Positions 37,873 to 42,632 of a DNA stretch of 42,632 nt are shown here, in pieces (position 1 is the first letter of the stretch; every line of letters begins with the position of its first letter). The stretch is taken from positions 1 through 42,632 of the IMG/VR virus record IMGVR_UViG_3300049479_000105; one strand, given 5' to 3'. This stretch comes from a virus. The notes under the pieces were generated by a model, which worked only from the letters and a program-made list of their open reading frames with translations, was not told the origin of the DNA and ran no database searches. The position numbers and the translations under genes are program-made.

Positions 37873-38727
37873 TTAAAGCGTCGGCATTTCGTAGTCCTGT
37901 GTCGTATTGCAGTAGTGCTTCCAAATAACCTCAGCCGTATTGCCAGCCCACTTTGCGACTTGCGCCACAGGTATTCCCGCCTCAATCCAACGGCTGATTG
38001 CTGTATGGCGCAGATCGTAAGGCCGGTAACGATGGCTGGTTAATCCAGCGTTGTGTAATTCCTTGGCTCTGTCGTAGAAGAAGCTCTGGAACGCATACCT
38101 GTTGTACGGAAAAATGTACTCATTGTCCTTGTCCACGGAATCAAGAATTTCTAAACACTTTTCATTTAGAGGCACAACACGTTTCTTGTTTGTTTTTGTA
38201 GATAGTTTTAGGCCGTGCGTAAGGGTGTAATTGCAATGGATCAATAGTTTGCCATCCTTTAGGTCAGTCCATTTGGCAGCGCGAACTTCACCTGTACGCA
38301 TTGCTGTCTGGAGCATAAATTCAGAGTAAGCCGACCAACGCGCGCCACATTTTGTTTGGCGAGCTTCCAGGGCAGTAAGTAAAAGCGCTACTTCACTGCG
38401 TGGAATGACGATGATTTCTTCATCCATTTGGGGTGCTTTCGGCATCCGAAAACTGGCAATCGGATTCTTAGGTAGGTATGCAATGTCTTCGCTGCTGACC
38501 CAGCGGTAAAGAGCCTTGACATACATCGCCACACGGCGGCTGGACTTGACGGGTTGCTGGCTCAAAACCCATGTAAGAACCTGCCTGCCTTGCTCCAGTT
38601 CCGTAACCGGACAGCGCCCGATCCACTTATCGACTTGCCTGTAGTCCGCCATGAGACTGGTGGGACACAAGACAGCAGAACGCTCTGCGTGGAACTCGGC
38701 CCATGCGCTTTGGAGGGTGTGTGGCAC
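37873..38727 (-). CDS. int: tyrosine recombinase (integrase)
   Basis: 284-residue site-specific recombinase starting at GTG 38727. An N-terminal SAM-like core-binding domain (1-95) precedes the catalytic domain with R144 in TAMRTGEVRA, K178 in STKTNKKR, Y237-D-L-R240-H-T and the nucleophile Y272 in WKHYCN. The usual first His of H-x-x-R is Tyr and the later His/Trp is Asn (WAGN), substitutions also seen in some phage integrases. It implies a temperate or formerly temperate phage. It is convergent to the tail genes; no attP could be proven. TACTTT lies 29 nt upstream on the minus strand. Confidence 0.9.
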   Translation of the reverse strand: MPHTLQSAWAEFHAERSAVLCPTSLMADYRQVDKWIGRCPVTELEQGRQVLTWVLSQQPVKSSRRVAMYVKALYRWVSSEDIAYLPKNPIASFRMPKAPQMDEEIIVIPRSEVALLLTALEARQTKCGARWSAYSEFMLQTAMRTGEVRAAKWTDLKDGKLLIHCNYTLTHGLKLSTKTNKKRVVPLNEKCLEILDSVDKDNEYIFPYNRYAFQSFFYDRAKELHNAGLTSHRYRPYDLRHTAISRWIEAGIPVAQVAKWAGNTAEVIWKHYCNTTQDYEMPTL

Positions 38728-38791
38728 AGTAGTCGCCTACAGGGCCGAGTAAAGTACCGCTATACGTGCCTCCTGTCTAGGTCCAGTACAG
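38728..38791. promoter_or_regulatory. divergent promoter region of integrase and 38792 gene
   Basis: Minus-strand TACTTT (38756-38751) 29 nt before the integrase GTG; plus-strand CCGC-TATACG (38761-38766) 31 nt before the ATG at 38792. Both lack a -35. A phage attachment site may also lie here, but no clear repeat pair was seen. Confidence 0.45.
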
Positions 38792-39295
38792 ATGTTCCTG
38801 TTAGACGGCAAGCCACTGAGCCCAGACGTGGCCTTCACCCATAACGGCGTCCAGTACCCGGCTAACTGGGTCAGACTGGCCAGCCCCGAGGAGCGCGAGG
38901 CTATCGGGATTACTGAAGTGCCCGATCCTGCCACCTGGGACCAACGCTTCTACTGGGGCTACGACGCCGAGGGCAACCTGATCCCTAAGGACCACACTCA
39001 GTTGGTTGAGCAGTGGACTCAGCAGACGCGCCACACGGCCAACACCCTGCTGGCACCAACGGACTGGATCATCATCCGCGAGGCAGATAACGGCAAAACC
39101 GCTGATCCTGTGCTGCGCACTTGGCGCGAGGAAATCCGTCTCGCCTCTGGCAGCAAGGTCTACGAAATCCAGCAGACTACCGACACCGCCGCTCTGGCGG
39201 CATATATCACCGGACCCGATTATCCCGCGTGGCCCGCTGATCCCTACGCACCTCAACCTGTAATGGAGGATCCTGAAATTGGCGGCCAAGAGTAA
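38792..39295 (+). CDS. tail fibre assembly-like protein (Phage_tail_APC/DUF4376-like)
   Basis: 167 residues. The N-terminal part has FTHNGVQYPANWVRLASPEE. The C-terminal half, with NTLLAPTDWIIIREADNGKT, then VLRTWREEIRLASGSKVYEI, matches the common chaperone-like domain of phage tail fibre assembly proteins (L-L-A-x-T-D-W...R...E-x-R). It probably helps the fibres fold or attach. The start ATG 38792 follows the divergent promoter region. It is not adjacent to the fibre gene because integrase lies between them. Confidence 0.68.
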   Translation: MFLLDGKPLSPDVAFTHNGVQYPANWVRLASPEEREAIGITEVPDPATWDQRFYWGYDAEGNLIPKDHTQLVEQWTQQTRHTANTLLAPTDWIIIREADNGKTADPVLRTWREEIRLASGSKVYEIQQTTDTAALAAYITGPDYPAWPADPYAPQPVMEDPEIGGQE

Positions 39296-39416
39296 AACCG
39301 CACTGGGGCGCGTCGATCACAAGGCAGGGCGCCCCAAAACCACAAGACAGGGTTACGGCCAGCACAGCCGTCCGCGCCGCCGTGGCAAGAAAAAACTGGT
39401 CGGCCAAGGGCGCTAA
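39279..39416 (+). CDS. 45-residue highly basic protein
   Basis: Starts with TTG at 39279, 8 nt after GGAGGA, and overlaps the previous gene by 17 nt. The protein MAAKSKTALGRVDHKAGRPK, then TTRQGYGQHSRPRRRGKKKL, then VGQGR is of a type known in many cyanophages (small, Arg/Lys-rich, ending K-K-x-x-x-G-Q-G-R; recalled). Function is not known; DNA binding in the virion is a guess from charge. It ends at TAA 39416, whose surroundings also form a -10-like element for the next gene. Confidence 0.65.
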   Translation: MAAKSKTALGRVDHKAGRPKTTRQGYGQHSRPRRRGKKKLVGQGR

Positions 39417-39419
39417 ATT
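39414..39419 (+). promoter_or_regulatory. -10 element TAAATT
   Basis: GGCGC-TAAATT, 34 nt before the ATG at 39448, overlapping the previous stop codon. Confidence 0.4.
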
Positions 39420-39447
39420 AGTAAAAAGGTCGGCAGTATGCCTCGCA

Positions 39448-39699
39448 ATGGAACATCACGAGGAAGTACACGCCGCCGCACCACAACCACCTAACTTGAT
39501 CAACCAAGCTGTGCCGGCATTGCTGGCCACAGCTGTGATCGGGTTAGGTGGTCTTTTTATTCAGGTTGCCAAGCTTGATCAATCGGTTAGTACGGTCGCT
39601 GCTGATATTCAAGAACTCAAGAACGACTCAAAAGAAAGGCTTAGTGATCTCGAAACCAGAGTGCGCCACATTGAAATGACCGTCGGCAGCAAAAAATGA
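39448..39699 (+). CDS. holin-like protein, one TM helix plus coiled coil
   Basis: 83 residues with a short N-terminal polar part, a transmembrane helix (~residues 18-38, AVPALLATAVIGLGGLFIQV) and a coiled coil (DQSVSTVAADIQELKNDSKE, then RLSDLETRVRHIEMTVGSKK). The coil resembles XhlA-type hemolysin/holin accessory proteins, though the order of coil and TM helix is reversed compared with XhlA. Placed in the lysis region before the endolysin, it is a good holin or lysis-accessory candidate. ATGA overlap with the next gene. Confidence 0.65.
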   Translation: MEHHEEVHAAAPQPPNLINQAVPALLATAVIGLGGLFIQVAKLDQSVSTVAADIQELKNDSKERLSDLETRVRHIEMTVGSKK

Positions 39700-39881
39700 G
39701 CATCGTCAGCACCACCGACTACGGCAACGGCTACAGCCTGGATCAGCTGGAAAACGAACGCGGCGAGCTGTACTACCGCGCCTGCAAAGGCAGCATCTGC
39801 CGCTACGCCGAAGACCACTACATCGCAATGATGTACCTCGAAGGCATGGGCTGGGATCCTAAGCAACAAGCCCCTCAGTAA
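39696..39881 (+). CDS. hypothetical protein, 61 aa
   Basis: MSIVSTTDYGNGYSLDQLEN, then ERGELYYRACKGSICRYAED; a compact alpha/beta-type protein with two Cys. Coupled by ATGA to the holin-like gene, and its last 23 nt overlap the end of the convergent HNH gene. Family unknown; the position suggests a lysis-region accessory. Confidence 0.62.
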   Translation: MSIVSTTDYGNGYSLDQLENERGELYYRACKGSICRYAEDHYIAMMYLEGMGWDPKQQAPQ

Positions 39882-40179
39882 TCCACGCAATAATCGCGTC
39901 CTCTCGATGCGGCTCCCAAAAAGGCTGGTCCCTGTACCACTCCAGCCAATCTTCCGCCGACTTTGAGATATTGCACCCAAAGCAGCAAGCCACAAGATTC
40001 TGCTGATGCGTATGCCCTCCTCTGAATTTGGGGTGCACATGATCCAGGGTTGCAGATCGCCCCAGATCTACCCCGCAGTATGCGCAGGAGTTATTCCAAT
40101 GGTTAAGGATTGATTGCCTAAATCGTGCTTTTGCTTCCTTCTTGTTTAAGTATTCGCCATCCTCAATGCGATGGTCCAT
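39859..40179 (-). CDS. HNH endonuclease
   Basis: 106-residue HNH nuclease. Zinc/structural Cys pairs are C32-A-Y-C35 and C66-F-G-C69-N. The catalytic pattern is T-L-D46-H47-V-H-P, with GGHTHQQN61 completing H-N-H. Small free-standing HNH proteins in phages act in packaging or as homing-like elements. This one is opposite in strand to the lysis genes, has its own -10-like element (TACATT, 26 nt upstream) and overlaps its convergent neighbour's 3' end by 23 nt, so it looks like an inserted gene. Confidence 0.88.
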   Translation of the reverse strand: MDHRIEDGEYLNKKEAKARFRQSILNHWNNSCAYCGVDLGRSATLDHVHPKFRGGHTHQQNLVACCFGCNISKSAEDWLEWYRDQPFWEPHREDAIIAWITEGLVA

Positions 40180-40199
40180 ACCAAGCAGTAGCTACCCGG

Positions 40200-40205
40200 A
40201 ATGTA
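40200..40205 (-). promoter_or_regulatory. -10 element TACATT (minus) for the HNH gene
   Basis: CCGC-TACATT on the minus strand, 26 nt before the ATG at 40179. It lies in the 99-nt divergent region 40180-40278. Confidence 0.45.
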
Positions 40206-40250
40206 GCGGTAGAAACTATTACGTGCGCAGGAATTCTTCTCTAGTACAGC

Positions 40251-40256
40251 TAAACT
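40251..40256 (+). promoter_or_regulatory. -10 element TAAACT (plus)
   Basis: 28 nt before the ATG at 40279, preceded by CAGC. Confidence 0.45.
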
Positions 40257-40278
40257 TCCTGCAGGGTTCCTATTTCAC

Positions 40279-40419
40279 ATGGACTTTATCCAGCATCCAG
40301 CCTTCTGGATTTGCGTCGCAGCCGCTTCCGAGCTGATTGCTCTGTCGCCGCTGAAGGACAACAGCATCATCCAGCTGGTGTTCCACGCCCTCCGCGCTAT
40401 CAAAGGAAAAAAGCTCTAG
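40279..40419 (+). CDS. 46-residue membrane protein, possible holin, zero-frame product
   Basis: MDFIQHPAFWICVAAASELI, then ALSPLKDNSIIQLVFHALRA, then a basic end (IKGKKL). Two short hydrophobic stretches (8-23 and 27-40) with a charged C-terminus suit a small holin or antiholin immediately upstream of the endolysin. It ends at TAG 40417-40419, four bases after a slippery A AAA AAG (40407-40413), so a longer 123-residue form may be made by -1 frameshifting. Promoter-like TAAACT 28 nt upstream. Confidence 0.6.
   Translation: MDFIQHPAFWICVAAASELIALSPLKDNSIIQLVFHALRAIKGKKL
40407..40413 (+). other. candidate -1 frameshift site AAAAAAG
   Basis: A AAA AAG in the zero frame (GGA-AAA-AAG), the same heptamer as in E. 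coli dnaX. A strong stem (GGGAGTGGTGG/CTACTACTCCC, 40444-40471) lies 30 nt downstream, farther than usual for a stimulator. Confidence 0.5.
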
Positions 40420-40649
40420 GCAAAACTTGGGAGCAAGCTGTACGGGAGTGGTGGTTTGATCTACTACTCCCCGGCAAGCTCGACAGGGCTGAAGCGGACT
40501 GGCACGCAACCCAACCGACCGATCCACCTCCTGTGATCGTTCACCACGAAATTGATGAACAGCTCCAAACCGGCGACAGCCGCCTACTGGGCGGCGCCAT
40601 GAGCATCCACGCCCCTTGGTCCGATGGCAAGCAACAAAATCCGTCTTAG
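40413..40649 (+). CDS. downstream frame of the 40279 gene, likely frameshift extension
   Basis: In the -1 frame after the slip the sequence reads ALGKTWEQAVREWWFDLLLP, then GKLDRAEADWHATQPTDPPP, then VIVHHEIDEQLQTGDSRLLG, and ends at TAG 40649. It looks fully coding, yet the only in-frame start before this segment is a TTG at 40311, which would overlap the zero-frame gene by more than 100 nt and give a first third unlike a natural protein. Fusion to the membrane segment gives 123 residues. Alternatives are the TTG start, or a frameshift mutation that split one gene. Overlaps the endolysin start by 26 nt. Confidence 0.55.
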   Translation, partial: ALGKTWEQAVREWWFDLLLPGKLDRAEADWHATQPTDPPPVIVHHEIDEQLQTGDSRLLGGAMSIHAPWSDGKQQNPS

Positions 40650-41751
40650 CGACCTGTTTCGCTTCTACAAGGGACTGCCCCATCAGATGGCGGCTGTCAC
40701 CGAACTGGAGCAAGCAATCAATAAGGCCAATCCGCATATCTTGGGCCGCGACCAAGGCTGGTTCAAAACCTGGAGCGTTGCCGGCAAACAAAGCCAGTTT
40801 CCCAACAGTTGGGAAGGCATCCTTGAAGCTGCCAGAGTTGCTGGTGCAAAATTCCCTGAACTCGTAGCTGCCCAATGGGCACTCGAATCAAATTACGGCA
40901 AATTAGTATCTGGTAGAAACAATTTTTTCGGCCTTAAAGGTGAGGGCAGCGACAAGAAAACACAAGAGTTTATTAACGGTCAGTGGGTAACAATCACTGA
41001 CAGTTTCATAGACTTTCCAGATTTGCTCTCATGCGTGATCTACCTCGTAGATCACTGGTACAAAGACTACAAAAACTACAAGGGCTGCAATAACGCTGCT
41101 ACCCGTGAAGAGGCCGCTAAATGGCTTCACAAAGAAGGTTACGCAACAGACCCGAACTACCCAGGCAAGTTGATCCAACTAATGGAACAACATGCGGGAG
41201 CTAAACCTGTCGTTCCACCAAACCAGAAGCTACTCAAAGTTCCCTACGAATACCAGCTTGGATCGGATGACGGTCCCAAGGGCTGGCGTCAGTGCTTTAG
41301 TTCCAGCTGCGCGATGGTGGCTCGCTACTACGGAAAAGTAAACGGCGATTATGAGTACAACGCCTTACGCGCTCGTTTCGGCGACACAACCGACCCCAAA
41401 GCACAGATTGCTGCCCTCAAAGCACTGGGACTGACCGCCACCTTCGAGATGGATGGCACAGTCGAGGACTTAGAAACTGAAATCGCTAACGGTCATCCGG
41501 TTCCCGTCGGTTGGTTACACAAAGGACCTGTATCCAACCCCACAGGGACAGGCCACTGGAGCGTAGTTGCTGGTTATACCCCTACCCACTACATACATAT
41601 GGATCCTTTTGGGGAAGCAGATCTGGTAAATGGCGGCTACGTCAGCAATAAAGGCGGAGCGGGCATCGCCTACTCCAGAAAGAACTGGCTGCCTCGCTGG
41701 CTCATTGAAGGCAACGACACAGGCTGGTTCATGCGAATCCGCAAAGGTTAA
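40624..41751 (+). CDS. two-domain endolysin: glucosaminidase-like + C39-like peptidase
   Basis: 375-residue lysin without signal peptide. Residues ~65-195 are a FlgJ/LytG-type glucosaminidase domain: AAQWALESNYGKLVSGRNNF with catalytic Glu88, then FGLKG and SFIDFPDLLSC. Residues ~205-370 are a peptidase C39-like domain: C224 in WRQCFSSSCAMVARYYG, H311 in GTGHWSVVAGYTP and D327 in HMDPFG, a Cys-His-Asp triad. It could cut both the glycan and the peptide parts of host murein. Placed directly behind the holin candidates. The start ATG 40624 (MASNKIRLSD) overlaps the preceding frame. Confidence 0.85.
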   Translation: MASNKIRLSDLFRFYKGLPHQMAAVTELEQAINKANPHILGRDQGWFKTWSVAGKQSQFPNSWEGILEAARVAGAKFPELVAAQWALESNYGKLVSGRNNFFGLKGEGSDKKTQEFINGQWVTITDSFIDFPDLLSCVIYLVDHWYKDYKNYKGCNNAATREEAAKWLHKEGYATDPNYPGKLIQLMEQHAGAKPVVPPNQKLLKVPYEYQLGSDDGPKGWRQCFSSSCAMVARYYGKVNGDYEYNALRARFGDTTDPKAQIAALKALGLTATFEMDGTVEDLETEIANGHPVPVGWLHKGPVSNPTGTGHWSVVAGYTPTHYIHMDPFGEADLVNGGYVSNKGGAGIAYSRKNWLPRWLIEGNDTGWFMRIRKG

Positions 41752-41753
41752 TC

Positions 41754-41975
41754 ATGCGCCCTATCGAACACAGCGCTGAGTCCAGCTTCCACAAGGCTGC
41801 CACTGACCAGTGGTTAGTCAACCTGTTCAATAAACAGGACTATCGCGGCCTGCTCGAAGCCGCCTTAGTGCTGAACACGCTCCACCAGCTGGAACGCACA
41901 AAATCGGCCTGGGCTATCCGCGAAGCTGCAGATAACCTGGCCGATCAGTTTGGGATGGACCGCGACTCCGCCTAG
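41754..41975 (+). CDS. hypothetical protein, 73 aa
   Basis: Helical protein MRPIEHSAESSFHKAATDQW, then LVNLFNKQDYRGLLEAALVL, then a second helix (LERTKSAWAIREAADNLADQ). It starts 2 nt after the lysin stop, with AAAGG in the lysin end as ribosome site. Its stop codon overlaps that of the convergent minus gene (CTAG). No family; may be a lysis regulator by position. Confidence 0.65.
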   Translation: MRPIEHSAESSFHKAATDQWLVNLFNKQDYRGLLEAALVLNTLHQLERTKSAWAIREAADNLADQFGMDRDSA

Positions 41976-42142
41976 TTAGCGGTGTATTTGCGATACAGCC
42001 CGGTATAGGTGGCGTGGAGCGGGTGGTCTTTTTTGTCCCGCCCATCCCAGAAGTAGAGCTTGTCCAAAAGGTCAGCGCGATTTTGGTCGACGATGACCTC
42101 ACCCCACGACTGGCGTGCCCAGTCAGCGATCTGCTGGCTCAT
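41972..42142 (-). CDS. hypothetical protein, 56 aa
   Basis: MSQQIADWARQSWGEVIVDQ, then NRADLLDKLYFWDGRDKKDH. I chose the ATG at 42142, preceded by AAAGGA; a longer frame to 42274 would overlap the upstream gene and read as Arg-rich nonsense. It overlaps the upstream gene's end by 20 nt and the convergent gene's stop by 4 nt. Unknown function; probably an early gene like those at 1-5481. Confidence 0.62.
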   Translation of the reverse strand: MSQQIADWARQSWGEVIVDQNRADLLDKLYFWDGRDKKDHPLHATYTGLYRKYTAN

Positions 42143-42446
42143 TCCTTTTCTCCACGAGTTTGAGACGCCTACGGGCCGTTTCACGCGGCCCATTTTTGGC
42201 ACGAGCCAGCTTAGGTTTTTTCGCCGCCGCCGTCGGCACCTCCACCTTGCAGTTCGGGTAGCGGTTTTGCGCAAACTGAATCGCCTGCTGGAGCGACTCC
42301 GCCCGCACCAAGTCCCGCATGGCGCCTTGGCCAGGCAGCCAAATCATCAGCTCGAACAGCTGAGCTTTTTCTGCACTGGTACGCGAGCGACCTTCACCGA
42401 GCCTCAGGTCGGGATCCTGCTGTTCCTGGAATGGCACTACTTCCAT
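42123..42446 (-). CDS. hypothetical protein, 107 aa
   Basis: MEVVPFQEQQDPDLRLGEGR, a central helix (SAEKAQLFELMIWLPGQGAM, then LQQAIQFAQNRYPNCKVEVP) and a Lys/Arg-rich tail (AAKKPKLARAKNGPRETARR). The middle resembles domains that handle short strand-helix motifs, but no family is recognised. It overlaps the gene before it by 10 nt (ATGGAAGTAG). Basic tail suggests nucleic-acid binding. Confidence 0.65.
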   Translation of the reverse strand: MEVVPFQEQQDPDLRLGEGRSRTSAEKAQLFELMIWLPGQGAMRDLVRAESLQQAIQFAQNRYPNCKVEVPTAAAKKPKLARAKNGPRETARRRLKLVEKRNEPADR

Positions 42447-42632
42447 GATTGGGGATAGGCGGGTTCATCAACGCAATGCACAGCAGCGTCGCAGTTACAA
42501 GACTGAGCAACAGTTCTCGCCGCAGCGACAGCCCGCTCGTATGTGACCCACGAGGATGCGTCCTCCTTGGATCTGGTGAAACCGATTCCTTTACCAGAGT
42601 CGTAAACCGCCGTAACCCAGCGATCCTCGACC
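42437..42632 (-). CDS. hypothetical protein, C-terminal part (start outside window)
   Basis: Open from the window edge to TAG 42437-42439. The visible 64 residues (VEDRWVTAVYDSGKGIGFTR, then SKEDASSWVTYERAVAAART, then VAQSCNCDAAVHCVDEPAYP) look coding, with three Cys. The 10-nt overlap with the next gene is typical of the early operon. If the genome map is circular, this gene lies downstream of the truncated polymerase gene at position 1. Confidence 0.6.
   Translation of the reverse strand, partial: VEDRWVTAVYDSGKGIGFTRSKEDASSWVTYERAVAAARTVAQSCNCDAAVHCVDEPAYPQSWK

Noticed and set aside
1-42632. HIP1 (GCGATCGC) repeats of cyanobacteria
   Set aside because: None was found by eye, so the motif gives no host support; its absence is common in marine and related picocyanobacteria and in their phages.

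Overview
The window is most of one tailed-phage genome, or a complete-looking prophage, of siphovirus type. The host is probably a picocyanobacterium of the Synechococcus/Cyanobium group. Grounds for that host are an early protein at 4500-4829 that resembles a small protein recurring in Synechococcus/Cyanobium and cyanophage genomes (from memory, no search run), the GC-rich codon use, the recurring TANNNT -10-like elements without a visible -35, and the set of small cyanophage-style proteins (DUF3310, DUF6496-like, SPRY tail protein). The siphovirus call rests on a tape measure protein, a tail chaperone with a CCCAAAA frameshift site, a tail-terminator-like protein and a lambda M-L-K-J-like tail-tip order, with no sheath or baseplate genes.

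Layout. (1) 1-7941, minus strand: a tightly overlapping early/replication operon. It starts with a primase-polymerase/helicase (5518-7941) and runs through small regulators and hypotheticals, dCTP deaminase (1874-2386), a DUF3310 protein and two zinc-binding proteins to a family A DNA polymerase cut by the window edge (1-677). (2) 8082-9764, plus strand: a probable ssDNA-binding protein and a PD-(D/E)XK exonuclease, followed by a repeat-rich stretch and two minus-strand small genes (10073-10668). (3) 10776-13267: hypothetical proteins, small terminase and two very small membrane or lipoprotein genes. (4) 13422-22450: large terminase, small basic proteins, portal, scaffold, major capsid, head-tail connectors, tail terminator and major tail protein, interrupted by one minus-strand HTH gene at 19253-19519. 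(5) 22547-37860: tail chaperone with frameshift, tape measure, M/L/K/J-like tail tip, two tube-fold-like proteins, a tail fibre and a LamG/SPRY appendage. (6) 37873-38727: a minus-strand tyrosine integrase. (7) 38792-41975: tail-fibre-assembly-like protein, holin candidates, an HNH nuclease and a two-domain endolysin. (8) 41972-42632: minus-strand genes that probably belong to the far end of the early operon if the map is circular.

How it works together. Replication uses prim-pol/helicase, PolA, SSB-like and exonuclease proteins, with Dcd and the DUF3310 protein supplying nucleotides. Packaging and head genes follow in standard order, then tail genes, then lysis. Many genes on both strands have a GC-flanked TANNNT element about 27-40 nt before the start codon, and at least five intergenic sites combine a rho-independent terminator with such an element a few nucleotides later. 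Expression therefore looks divided into many small units.

The most unusual structure is a six-box array at 5598-5784 inside the 3' part of the primase gene. Copies of an 11-bp box (GAATGGGACAC) strictly alternate in orientation, are spaced 42-31-31-30-42 bp, and are read in all three codon frames. That points to a DNA-level function, possibly a replication origin as in the lambda O gene. A second candidate novelty is a possible programmed -1 frameshift at an A AAA AAG site (40407-40413) joining a 46-residue membrane protein to a downstream frame that has no good start of its own.
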